A stretch of 64,000 nt of DNA, from NCBI RefSeq assembly GCF_023893635.1, contig NZ_JAMWYK010000005.1, positions 1-64,000 on the forward strand. The letters are read 5' to 3'. The stretch is from Fructobacillus apis (GTDB lineage: Bacteria; Bacillota; Bacilli; Lactobacillales; Lactobacillaceae). A program made the translations under genes and the position numbers. Numbering within the stretch: the stretch's first letter is position 1; every line of letters starts with the position of its first letter. Below, piece by piece: positions 1-7,069 of the stretch. The notes below the pieces were generated by a model. It saw only the letters and a program-made list of their open reading frames with translations. It was not told the DNA's origin and did not search any database.

Positions 1-76
1 CGAACACAGAAGTTAAGCTCTTTAGCGCCAAAAGTAGTTGCCGGAACGCTGGCTGCGAGGATAGGACGACGCGATG
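1..76 (+). rRNA. rrf: 5S rRNA, 3' part (5' end outside window)
   Basis: The window opens inside a 5S rRNA: the conserved run CGAACACAGAAGTTAAGCTC and the later GAGGATAGGAC block are diagnostic. The 5' third is missing because of the window edge. The exact 3' end is uncertain by a few bases. A tRNA array follows at once, the usual layout downstream of an rrn operon in this group. Confidence 0.9.
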
Positions 77-87
77 CCTGTACATAT

Positions 88-116
88 AAAACGAGTGAGA
101 AGCTCGTTTTTATTTT
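88..116 (+). terminator. Terminator-like hairpin between 5S rRNA and tRNA-Val
   Basis: ACGAG and CTCGT arms around a 7-nt loop are followed by a T-rich tract that ends directly at the first base of tRNA-Val. There is no room for a promoter between it and the tRNA, so it may leak, act in processing, or the tRNAs may start from inside the 5S gene. Confidence 0.5.
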
Positions 117-189
117 GGACGCTTAGCTCAGCTGGGAGAGCACCTGCCTTACAAGCAGGGGGTCACAGGTTCGATCCCTGTAGCGTCCA
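117..189 (+). tRNA. tRNA-Val(TAC)
   Basis: A cloverleaf with acceptor GGACGCT/AGCGTCC, a TTCGATC T-loop and anticodon TAC in the loop CTTACAA. CCA is not encoded. First gene of the array. Confidence 0.95.
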
Positions 190-223
190 TTGACTAAGGT
201 CAAAACGCCGCGTCGTGCATCCA

Positions 224-296
224 GCCGACTTAGCTCAGCTGGTAGAGCACCGCTCTTGTAAAGCGGGGGTCGAAGGTTCGAATCCTTTAGTCGGCA
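224..296 (+). tRNA. tRNA-Thr(TGT)
   Basis: Acceptor GCCGACT/AGTCGGC, anticodon loop CTTGTAA (TGT), T-loop TTCGAAT, discriminator A. No encoded CCA. Confidence 0.95.
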
Positions 297-302
297 TATT
301 AT

Positions 303-374
303 GCGAACATAGTTCAGAGGTAGAACATCACCTTGCCATGGTGGGGGTCGCGGGTTCGAATCCCGTTGTTCGCT
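303..374 (+). tRNA. tRNA-Gly(GCC)
   Basis: Acceptor GCGAACA/TGTTCGC, anticodon GCC, discriminator T. No encoded CCA. Confidence 0.95.
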
Positions 375-380
375 TGGAAT

Positions 381-464
381 GCCGGCGTGGCGGAATAGGC
401 AGACGCACAGGACTTAAAATCCTGCGATGGAAACATCGTACCGGTTCGATCCCGGTCGCCGGCA
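381..464 (+). tRNA. tRNA-Leu(TAA)
   Basis: 84-nt class II tRNA with a long variable arm (GATGG/CATC region). Acceptor GCCGGCG/CGCCGGC, anticodon TAA, discriminator A. No encoded CCA. Confidence 0.95.
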
Positions 465-470
465 TCATAT

Positions 471-544
471 GCACCTATAGCGCAATTGGATAGAGCGTCT
501 GACTACGAATCAGGAGGTTGCAGGTTCGACTCCTGCTAGGTGCA
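471..544 (+). tRNA. tRNA-Arg(ACG)
   Basis: Acceptor GCACCTA/TAGGTGC, anticodon loop CTACGAA (ACG, presumably edited to ICG by TadA), discriminator A. No encoded CCA. Confidence 0.95.
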
Positions 545-590
545 TCGTCTCAATAAGAGACAACGGGCTAGTAATGGTCCAAAAAAGGAA

Positions 591-664
591 CGGGACGTAG
601 CTCAGCTTGGTAGAGCACCTGGTTTGGGACCAGGGGGTCGCAGGTTCGAATCCTGTCGTCCCGA
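591..664 (+). tRNA. tRNA-Pro(TGG)
   Basis: Acceptor CGGGACG/CGTCCCG, anticodon TGG in loop TTTGGGA, discriminator A. No encoded CCA. Confidence 0.95.
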
Positions 665-683
665 TGGCTGGAAACAGCGGAAT

Positions 684-757
684 CGCGGTGTAGCTCAGCT
701 GGCTAGAGCGTTCGGTTCATACCCGAGAGGTCGAGGGTTCGATTCCCCCTGCCGCGA
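684..757 (+). tRNA. tRNA-Met(CAT), elongator
   Basis: CAT anticodon in loop TTCATAC. The acceptor starts CGCGGTG and pairs with TGCCGCG using two G-U pairs. Its sequence and its place before the second CAT tRNA match elongator Met in the Bacillus-type array order Met-Ile2-Ser-fMet-Asp-Phe. That assignment rests on family knowledge. Confidence 0.85.
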
Positions 758-770
758 TAGGCTCGAACAG

Positions 771-844
771 GGACCATTAGCTCAGCTGGTTAGAGCAGAC
801 GGCTCATAACCGTCCGGTCGTTGGTTCGAGTCCAACATGGTCCA
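771..844 (+). tRNA. tRNA-Ile2 (CAT, likely lysidine-modified)
   Basis: Acceptor GGACCAT/ATGGTCC with anticodon loop CTCATAA. The body resembles the Gram-positive tRNA whose CAT anticodon is modified by TilS to read ATA, rather than elongator Met. The alternative is a second elongator Met. Confidence 0.75.
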
Positions 845-864
845 TTTATATGGCCACATATTAT

Positions 865-954
865 GGAGAATTACCCAAGTCTGGCTGAAGGGAACGGTCT
901 TGAAAACCGTCAGGTCGGGAAACCGGCGCGAGGGTTCGAATCCCTCATTCTCCT
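865..954 (+). tRNA. tRNA-Ser(TGA)
   Basis: 90-nt class II tRNA with a long variable arm, acceptor GGAGAAT/ATTCTCC and anticodon TGA in loop CTTGAAA. The discriminator base reads T rather than the usual G of serine tRNAs. No encoded CCA. Confidence 0.92.
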
Positions 955-988
955 TAGGGCAAAAGCCCAACAAGTCGAATAATATTAT

Positions 989-1062
989 CGCGGGATGGAG
1001 CAGTTCGGTAGCTCGTCGGGCCCATAACCCGAAGGTCGCAGGTTCAAATCCTGCTCCCGCAA
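989..1062 (+). tRNA. Initiator tRNA-fMet(CAT)
   Basis: Starts CGCGGGA and ends TCCCGCA-A, leaving the unpaired C1/A72 that marks bacterial initiators. Three G-C pairs flank the CAT anticodon loop. No encoded CCA. Confidence 0.95.
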
Positions 1063-1065
1063 TTT

Positions 1066-1139
1066 GGTCGCATGGTCTAGGTGGTTAGGACGCCTGCCTG
1101 TCACGCAGGAGATCACGGGTTCGAGTCCCGTTGTGACCG
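1066..1139 (+). tRNA. tRNA-Asp(GTC)
   Basis: Acceptor GGTCGCA/TGTGACC, anticodon GTC, discriminator G as expected for Asp. Only 3 nt separate it from the initiator tRNA. Confidence 0.95.
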
Positions 1140-1159
1140 TTTTCTTAGTAAGAAAAGTT

Positions 1160-1232
1160 GGCTCTGTAGCTCAGTTGGTAGAGCAATGCATTGAAGCTGC
1201 ATGTGTCGGCGGTTCGATTCCGTCCAGCGCCA
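1160..1232 (+). tRNA. tRNA-Phe(GAA) with acceptor-stem mismatch
   Basis: Anticodon GAA in loop TTGAAGC, T-loop TTCGATT, discriminator A. The acceptor strands GGCTCTG and CAGCGCC pair except at position 4:69, where T faces C. Everything else is canonical, so it is probably functional. Confidence 0.92.
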
Positions 1233-1264
1233 TAGGGTACAACCCCGAAAAGAAAAGATATGAT

Positions 1265-1335
<71 letters not shown>

Positions 1336-1340
1336 TATAT

Positions 1341-1414
1341 GGGCCATTAGCTCAGTTGGTTAGAGCGCTGTGTTGATAACGCAGAGGTCCCTGGTTCGAA
1401 TCCAGGATGGCCCA
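1341..1414 (+). tRNA. tRNA-Ile(GAT)
   Basis: Acceptor GGGCCAT/ATGGCCC, anticodon GAT in loop TTGATAA, discriminator A. Last gene of the array. No encoded CCA. Confidence 0.95.
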
Positions 1415-1420
1415 TCAAAC

Positions 1421-1446
1421 GACATACTTCGGTATGTCTTTTTTTG
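1421..1446 (+). terminator. Terminator of the tRNA array
   Basis: GACATAC and GTATGTC arms close a TTCG tetraloop and are followed by a run of seven T. Confidence 0.9.
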
Positions 1447-1461
1447 TGCCTTTAAAAAGCA

Positions 1462-1474
1462 TATACTGAACTTA
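1462..1474 (+). promoter_or_regulatory. -10 box directly before the DUF2075 gene, possible leaderless start
   Basis: TATACT at 1462-1467 lies seven bases before the A of the ATG at 1474. Transcription would start at or next to the start codon. No Shine-Dalgarno sequence is visible and the -35 region is only T-rich. Confidence 0.45.
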
Positions 1475-2685
1475 TGAAAACAAGCATTGAAGACAATTTA
1501 GATCCCTTTGACCGGGATGAGTTCTCTCCTGAACAAGAGGAAAGCATTTCTGAATTAAAGGCGTACATCAAAAGCTCATTAAGAGACGATGAGCACCACG
1601 TTGCTGTTATTGAGGGTTCTGCTGGTACCGGTAAGTCCGTGTTGCTCACAAAGCTTTTTAAGGACATTAGAGAGGAAAAGAGCGAGAAAGCCAGTCCGTA
1701 TTTTGGTTTAAGGACCGCTTTTACGGTTAACCATCCCGAATTATTGAAAGTCTATGCAGACATGGGCGCTAAGTATCCATTCATCTTTAAAAAGGACTAT
1801 CAACGACCAACAAGTATCATTAACCGCTTGGACAAGGAAGGAAAAGAACTCGATGTGCTCTTTATTGACGAAGGGCATCTTCTGCTAACGAAGTCGGAGC
1901 CTTACATCAAGTTCTTCCAAAATAACCAACTCACTGAATTGATTCGGTTAAGCAAAGTTGTCGTGGTCGTTTTTGACTTTGACCAAGTGATTCAGAGTAA
2001 GATGTTTTGGAATCAAAAACTATTGGATAACGTCCTAAAGGGCGTTGACCACAAGGTGTTTCCACTCGACTTTCAGTACCGCATGCAGGCCAATCCTCGT
2101 GTCCGTGAATGGATCGATAATTTTGCAGAGGGGAAGCTCAGCCCTTTGCCAAAGGAAAGCGAACGGGCGGGTTACCAGCTGCGTGTGTTTGACCGAGCGG
2201 CCGACCTCTTTTCTGAGATAAAGAAGGTCGACAAGGAGATGGGCATGGCCCGCATCGTCTCGACGACAGGTTTTGCACACGATGAAAGCGATGAACACCA
2301 CGTCAAGATGGATGACTTTGACCAGCCTTGGGATGAGTACGACCCCCAGGAACTGACCTGGGCTAAGCGGCCCGAATCGGTGAACGAAGTCGGATCGATA
2401 TACACGGTGCAGGGCTTTGACTTGAATTTAGTTGGCCTCATCTTAAGCCCGGCCTATGAGTACGACGAGCAAAACGATGCCATCGTCGTGAATCCTGACA
2501 AGGTCATCCACCGCGAAATTTACAAGAAGTCACCTCATCTAACGGAAGAAAAAGACATCGAAAAGGCTAAGCAGGACTTCATGATGCACGCCTTAAACGT
2601 CCTTGCGAAGCGCGGTCGCTTCGGCCTGTTTATCACGGCGGCCGACGACAAGCTACGCAAGCGTTTGATGGAACTTGCACGCTAG
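1474..2685 (+). CDS. DUF2075 family P-loop ATPase / helicase-like protein
   Basis: 403 residues. Walker A GSAGTGKS is near residue 50 and a Walker B-like FIDEGH near residue 130. A C-terminal segment (YTVQGFDLNLVGLIL) resembles the helicase motif of the DUF2075/COG3410 family. These are superfamily 1-like ATPases of unknown cellular role, common in lactobacilli, sometimes beside a nuclease domain that is absent here. It stands alone between the tRNA array and ltaS. The start has no visible ribosome binding site and sits just behind a -10 box. Family assignment is good; function is unknown. Confidence 0.85.
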   Translation: MKTSIEDNLDPFDRDEFSPEQEESISELKAYIKSSLRDDEHHVAVIEGSAGTGKSVLLTKLFKDIREEKSEKASPYFGLRTAFTVNHPELLKVYADMGAKYPFIFKKDYQRPTSIINRLDKEGKELDVLFIDEGHLLLTKSEPYIKFFQNNQLTELIRLSKVVVVVFDFDQVIQSKMFWNQKLLDNVLKGVDHKVFPLDFQYRMQANPRVREWIDNFAEGKLSPLPKESERAGYQLRVFDRAADLFSEIKKVDKEMGMARIVSTTGFAHDESDEHHVKMDDFDQPWDEYDPQELTWAKRPESVNEVGSIYTVQGFDLNLVGLILSPAYEYDEQNDAIVVNPDKVIHREIYKKSPHLTEEKDIEKAKQDFMMHALNVLAKRGRFGLFITAADDKLRKRLMELAR

Positions 2686-2694
2686 CAATGGTAA

Positions 2695-2725
2695 TCAAAA
2701 GCCTGTTTATAAGCAGGGGTTTTCA
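2695..2725 (+). terminator. Weak terminator after the DUF2075 gene
   Basis: AAAAGCCTG and CAGGGGTTTT form an imperfect hairpin ending in four T, between the stop codon and the ltaS promoter. Confidence 0.4.
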
Positions 2726-2738
2726 GATGGTTTTTCCA

Positions 2739-2776
2739 CTGAAAAGCACATCATTTAACGGTATAATATAACTACT
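2739..2776 (+). promoter_or_regulatory. ltaS promoter, apparently leaderless
   Basis: CTGAAA (2739-2744), a 17-bp spacer and a perfect TATAAT (2762-2767). The ATG is at 2777, so a normal start site would leave almost no 5' UTR, and no Shine-Dalgarno sequence is visible. Confidence 0.6.
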
Positions 2777-4903
2777 ATGAACTGGTTAAAACAAGTCAAA
2801 CAAAATGGTCGGAACGCTGCTTCCTGGACCTTATCAAAGCTGCAAACACGGATGGGCTTCTTTGTCTTTTCCGTTCTGCTCGTTTGGGCAAAGACACTCT
2901 TTGTCTATGGCGCGGACTTCCGCTGGATGCACGTTTCGACACCGCTTCAGGTGGTGCTTGTCATCATCAACCCACTCGGTTTTACGGCCCTCGTCATGGC
3001 GTTGCCGCTCCTCTTTAAGAAGAGTCCGCTCTTCTACGGGGCAACCATTGTTTTGAACGGACTCATGACGACTTTCTTATACCTGAACGTCATCTACTTC
3101 CGTGAATTCACGGATTTCATGTCCGTGAACACCATGCTGACTTATTCTTCCGTCAACCAAGGAGGAAAGGCTGCTGGAGCCGTTTCCTTTGATTGGCTGG
3201 ACATTATCCTTTGGATCGATTTGATTGTGTTGATTTACTTGCTCTTCCGTAAGCGAATCAAGATGGACCGCCAATTCATTCCAAAGCGTCGTGTTGCTTC
3301 CCTCATGGCAGCAGGCTTCTGCTTCATTATGGCCAACTTGGGTGTTGCTGACATCGAGCGTCCGCAGCTGCTCACCCGTCAGTTTGACCGTGAGTACCTC
3401 GTGAAGTACTTGGGCCTTGGACCTTTCCTTGGACTCGACGCTTATAACACCTTTACCACTTCCCAGGTTCGTAAGTCGGCTCGTCCGGAAGAAATGAACC
3501 AGGTGAAGAAGTACGTCGATGACAACTACGCCGGCATGAATGTTGATTATGCTGGAAAGGCCAAGGGAAAGAACGTGGTGGTTATTCACTTGGAGTCCTT
3601 CCAACAGCTCTCCATCGACCGTCGCGTCAACGGACAGGAAGTCACGCCCTTCTTGAATTCCCTTTACCACAGCAACGATTCCTTGTCCTTTGACAACTTC
3701 TTCCACCAGGTCGGCCAGGGTAAAACCTCCGATGCTGAAAACATGTTGGAGACGTCGACCTTCGGCTTGCCGCAGGGATCACTCTTTGCAAAATTGGGGT
3801 CGGACCAGACTTTCCAGGCCATGCCAGCCATCTTAAACCAACGAGCAGGCTATTCTTCAGCCGTCTTCCACGGAAATAACGGCTCATTCTGGAACCGCAC
3901 CAACGTTTACAAGAACATGGGCTACCAGAACTGGATTTCGGGGAACTACTTCAATGCGACCGGCAAGCGCGCAACGGCTTGGGGTTTGAAGGACAAGATT
4001 TTGTTCAAGGAATCCATTCCATACCTCGAACAGCTCCCACAGCCTTTCTATGCAAAGTATTTGACGGTCACGAACCACACGCCCTTTGAAATCGATAAAG
4101 AAGACCAGGACCCCACGTTCCAAACGACGAATTCTGGTTCCAAGTACATCGATAACTACTTTGTCACGAACCGCTACTTGGACCAGTCCATTCAGGAATT
4201 CTTTAACTACCTGAAGAAGTCTGGCCTGTACGAAAACACGGCGGTTGTGCTTTACGGTGATCACTACGGCATCAACAACTCCGAAAGCGCAGAACTTGCC
4301 CCAATCCTTGGAAAAGACGCCAACAACTGGACAGATCTGGATAATGTCAACGAACAACGCACGCCGTTGATCATCCATATTCCAGGACTTCAAAACGGTG
4401 GTATACAACACACCTATGGTGGTGAAATCGACGTAGCGCCAACGCTCCTGCACCTTTTGGACTTGCCAAGCAAGCGCTACATTCAGTTCGGACAAGACCT
4501 TTTGTCAAAGGACCGCGACCAGTTGGTTGTGATGCGAAACAAGGACTGGATCACGCCGGAGTATGCCTCCATTTCCGGAACCATCTGGAACACGCAAACC
4601 AACACCATTGTTGAAAAGCCAACCAAGGAGCAAGAAGAACTCTTCGACAAGCTCCAAAAGAAGGCCCGCGAGAAGTTGGCCATTTCCGACACGGTTAACC
4701 AGAAAAACTTGCTGCGCTTCTATCATCCAGAAGACTTCAAGAACGTGAACGCCGCCAACTACAACTACGAAAAAGAAGCGACGATGAAACGCCTCCAAAA
4801 GGCATCATCCGCTGCCAATTCCTCCTCACTCTTGGCACAAAAGCAATGGAAGAGTACGGCTAACCTGTACGAAACCAACGCACCTGAAGAGACTGGAAAA
4901 TAA
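2777..4903 (+). CDS. ltaS: Lipoteichoic acid synthase family protein (LtaS-like)
   Basis: 708 residues, usual for LtaS. About five hydrophobic segments fill residues 15-210; an extracellular sulfatase-fold domain starts near residue 265 (VVVIHLESFQ). The nucleophile Thr is near residue 317 in the GKTSDAEN motif, and YGDHYG supplies later metal ligands. The enzyme polymerises glycerol phosphate from phosphatidylglycerol onto a glycolipid anchor at the outer membrane face. It is monocistronic, with its own promoter and terminator. A lysine- and serine-rich C-terminal tail extends past the catalytic domain. Whether it is the synthase or a primase-type paralogue cannot be decided from this window. 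Confidence 0.92.
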   Translation: MNWLKQVKQNGRNAASWTLSKLQTRMGFFVFSVLLVWAKTLFVYGADFRWMHVSTPLQVVLVIINPLGFTALVMALPLLFKKSPLFYGATIVLNGLMTTFLYLNVIYFREFTDFMSVNTMLTYSSVNQGGKAAGAVSFDWLDIILWIDLIVLIYLLFRKRIKMDRQFIPKRRVASLMAAGFCFIMANLGVADIERPQLLTRQFDREYLVKYLGLGPFLGLDAYNTFTTSQVRKSARPEEMNQVKKYVDDNYAGMNVDYAGKAKGKNVVVIHLESFQQLSIDRRVNGQEVTPFLNSLYHSNDSLSFDNFFHQVGQGKTSDAENMLETSTFGLPQGSLFAKLGSDQTFQAMPAILNQRAGYSSAVFHGNNGSFWNRTNVYKNMGYQNWISGNYFNATGKRATAWGLKDKILFKESIPYLEQLPQPFYAKYLTVTNHTPFEIDKEDQDPTFQTTNSGSKYIDNYFVTNRYLDQSIQEFFNYLKKSGLYENTAVVLYGDHYGINNSESAELAPILGKDANNWTDLDNVNEQRTPLIIHIPGLQNGGIQHTYGGEIDVAPTLLHLLDLPSKRYIQFGQDLLSKDRDQLVVMRNKDWITPEYASISGTIWNTQTNTIVEKPTKEQEELFDKLQKKAREKLAISDTVNQKNLLRFYHPEDFKNVNAANYNYEKEATMKRLQKASSAANSSSLLAQKQWKSTANLYETNAPEETGK

Positions 4904-4905
4904 AG

Positions 4906-4932
4906 AAAAACAGGAGTTTCTCCTGTTTTTTT
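4906..4932 (+). terminator. ltaS terminator
   Basis: ACAGGAG/CTCCTGT stem with a short T loop, followed by eight or more T. Confidence 0.9.
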
Positions 4933-4933
4933 A

Positions 4934-5272
4934 TTGAGTAATGATAGAATTGAGCTGATTGCAAGGTGGTGTGTTGGAAGGCGGAGTCGTGCATCGTGCG
5001 CTGCCACGAGCATGAATGAAAGGCGGAGACGTGCCAAAAGGATGGATGAGAAGGCGGCGCGAGAGGAAATTGTGTTAAGGCGGCGCGACAGGAAATTGTG
5101 TTAAGCCTGGTGCTCCAAAAAGATGAGATTAGCAAGCTCACGCCGGTTCAATCGATGAATTGATGGCCCCACGAAGAGGAAATGGTGTTAAGGCTGGCGC
5201 GCGAAAAGGATGAGATTAGCAAGCGCGTGCCGGTTCAATCGATGAATCGATGGGCCACGAAAAGGAAAGCAA
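4934..5272. repeat. Purine-rich intergenic repeat region with 86-bp tandem duplication
   Basis: This gap holds no convincing gene. Two near-identical units of about 86 bp start at 5090 and 5177. Each runs from AGGAAATTGTGTTAAG or its variant through GATGAGATTAGCAAGC and CGGTTCAATCGATGAAT to CACGAA. A partial unit starts at 5064 and a fresh AGGAAA at 5263 forms the ribosome binding site of the next gene. Looser AAGGCGG-type repeats occupy 4970-5090. Short ATCGAT inverted repeats sit near each unit end. Confidence 0.8.
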
Positions 5273-6196
5273 ATGATCTACACAAAAGTGCTGACAATTG
5301 AAGAAGGAGCCGCTGGCCACTCGGTTAAAGACTTGTTAACGGCCTGGTACGTGCCTAAACATCTTCGGGGAAAGCTCCGCCAGAGCCGTGGAATCGAAGT
5401 GAACGGCAAGTGGGTGTCGACGGCCCACGTCCTCGAAAAAGGCGACGAACTGAAGCTCACCTTTGACGAAGAAGACTTTGAAAAGCAGGGCCCTTATCCT
5501 GCCAATTCAAAAGACAAGGTGCCCGTCGTTTTTGAAAACGAGGACTTTTTGGTCGTGAACAAGCCCGCCGGCATGAAGATGCACGCCCATTCCGTCACCG
5601 AAGAAGACACACTTTTAAACTACGTGACGGCCGACCTAAAAAAGCGGGGCGTGATGTCGCTTGGCCAACCAGCTTCCGCCTACATGACCCACCGACTTGA
5701 CCGGGACACTTCCGGTTTAGTCATCATCGGAAAGAATCCGTTGGTCGTGCCCATCATTAACCGCCTGATTAAAGAAAAGAAGGTCGTTAAAAAATACCAC
5801 GCCCTGGTTTCGGGGGGCTTTACAGAGAATAGCGGTGTGTTCGATGCACCGATCGGACGTGACCCGCAGGATGACCGCCTGAGGACCGTTATGCCGATTG
5901 AAGATGGCGGCCAAAGCGCGTGCACCACTTATCAGGTAATCGCGGACTATCCCGAGCTTCAATCAAGCTTGCTCGAGCTAACGCTGCATACGGGGAGAAT
6001 GCATCAGCTGAGGGTGCACCTCGCAAGCTCAAAGCACGCCATTGTGGGGGACGAATTATACGGGGGAGCACCCGCCTCCCGCCTGCTCTTACAAGCAACA
6101 GAGCTCGTGCTGCCGGTGCCGTTTGGTTGGTATGGGGAGCAGTGGGCGTGGTCGTTAGACGACGCCTTTGTCCAGGAGTATTTGAAGACAAAATAA
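5273..6196 (+). CDS. RluA-family 23S rRNA/tRNA pseudouridine synthase
   Basis: 307 residues. An S4-like N-terminal region (residues 10-75) precedes the catalytic domain with HRLDRDTSGL near residue 140, whose Asp is the nucleophile, and RMHQLRVHLA near residue 240. Such enzymes isomerise uridines in rRNA or tRNA. Specificity (RluD, RluC or YlyB-like) cannot be told from sequence alone. The start ATG follows AGGAAAGCAA, which is the last copy of the upstream tandem repeat. Confidence 0.9.
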   Translation: MIYTKVLTIEEGAAGHSVKDLLTAWYVPKHLRGKLRQSRGIEVNGKWVSTAHVLEKGDELKLTFDEEDFEKQGPYPANSKDKVPVVFENEDFLVVNKPAGMKMHAHSVTEEDTLLNYVTADLKKRGVMSLGQPASAYMTHRLDRDTSGLVIIGKNPLVVPIINRLIKEKKVVKKYHALVSGGFTENSGVFDAPIGRDPQDDRLRTVMPIEDGGQSACTTYQVIADYPELQSSLLELTLHTGRMHQLRVHLASSKHAIVGDELYGGAPASRLLLQATELVLPVPFGWYGEQWAWSLDDAFVQEYLKTK

Positions 6197-6197
6197 A

Positions 6198-6230
6198 AGA
6201 CGACTCGAACAAACGAGTCGTCTTTTTTAA
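6198..6230. terminator. Bidirectional terminator between pseudouridine synthase and aquaporin genes
   Basis: AAAGACGACTCG/CGAGTCGTCTTT is a perfect 12-bp stem with an AACAAA loop and T or A tracts on both sides. It serves the two convergent genes. Confidence 0.9.
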
Positions 6231-6245
6231 TGCTCTTTAAAAAGC

Positions 6246-6971
6246 TTAGGCAGCTTTCTTGTCTTCCTTTACGAAGTACAAGACAGCCAATCCTGCCAAC
6301 GCAGCCGCGATGAATTCCACGATCAAGAAGAACCATACGTGTCCCGTTGAGCCCAATCCTGCGAAGAGAACTGGTGCAAAGGCACGTGCTGGGTTCAACA
6401 ATCCAGAAGTCAATGGGTAAGCCACAAAGGCTGACAAAGTCATACCCAAACCAGCGATTACTGGTGCTTGCTTTGGCATCTTTTGGAAGGCCAAAACCGT
6501 GACAAAGACCAAGATAAAGGTAAAGATACCTTCGATCATCAATGACACTGGCAATGAGGCAACAGATGCCGTTGGTTGCAACGTGTCAAAGATTTGTTGT
6601 GCCTTCACAGAAGCTGCTTGACCAGTGCTTTGTGCTGATGATGACATTTGTGCGTTGATCACAGGAACCAACGTCGTCACCGCAGCGTATGCACCAACCA
6701 TGGCACCGATCACTTGTGACAAGAGGTAGAAACCAAACGTCTTCCATGAAATCTGCTTGTTCAAAGCAGCCGCCAATGAAACAGCTGGGTTAAAGTGACC
6801 ACCGTCTGCAAATTGTCCGAACACGAACATCAACAAAGCGATTGCCAATCCCAACACAGCCATCACATCAAAGAGTTGACCGATTGAGAAAGTTGAAACG
6901 TAAATCAAAGCAACCGTTGAAAAGATTACCAAGAAAGCCGTTCCAAGAAATTCTGAGATATACTTACGCAT
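6246..6971 (-). CDS. MIP family channel (aquaporin/glycerol facilitator)
   Basis: 241 residues with six membrane segments and both pore motifs: HFNPAV at residues 59-64 and LLNPARA near residue 190. The residue after the second NPAR is Ala, not the Asp typical of glycerol facilitators, so a water-selective or mixed channel is more likely. No glycerol kinase or dehydrogenase lies nearby. The start follows GGAG with a 10-nt spacer. Channel class is certain; substrate is not. Confidence 0.9.
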   Translation of the reverse strand: MRKYISEFLGTAFLVIFSTVALIYVSTFSIGQLFDVMAVLGLAIALLMFVFGQFADGGHFNPAVSLAAALNKQISWKTFGFYLLSQVIGAMVGAYAAVTTLVPVINAQMSSSAQSTGQAASVKAQQIFDTLQPTASVASLPVSLMIEGIFTFILVFVTVLAFQKMPKQAPVIAGLGMTLSAFVAYPLTSGLLNPARAFAPVLFAGLGSTGHVWFFLIVEFIAAALAGLAVLYFVKEDKKAA

Positions 6972-7069
6972 ATAAAAAAGCTCCTTTTATTCTTTCTTTA
7001 CAATTACCTATTGTACGCTTTTTAGAATAAAGGAACTTTAAAATCAGACTATTTTAGAAAATTTTTACG

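Noticed and set aside
5064-5268. Possible CRISPR-like array
   Set aside because: Only two full units of 86 bp, no short repeat/variable spacer pattern and no cas genes.
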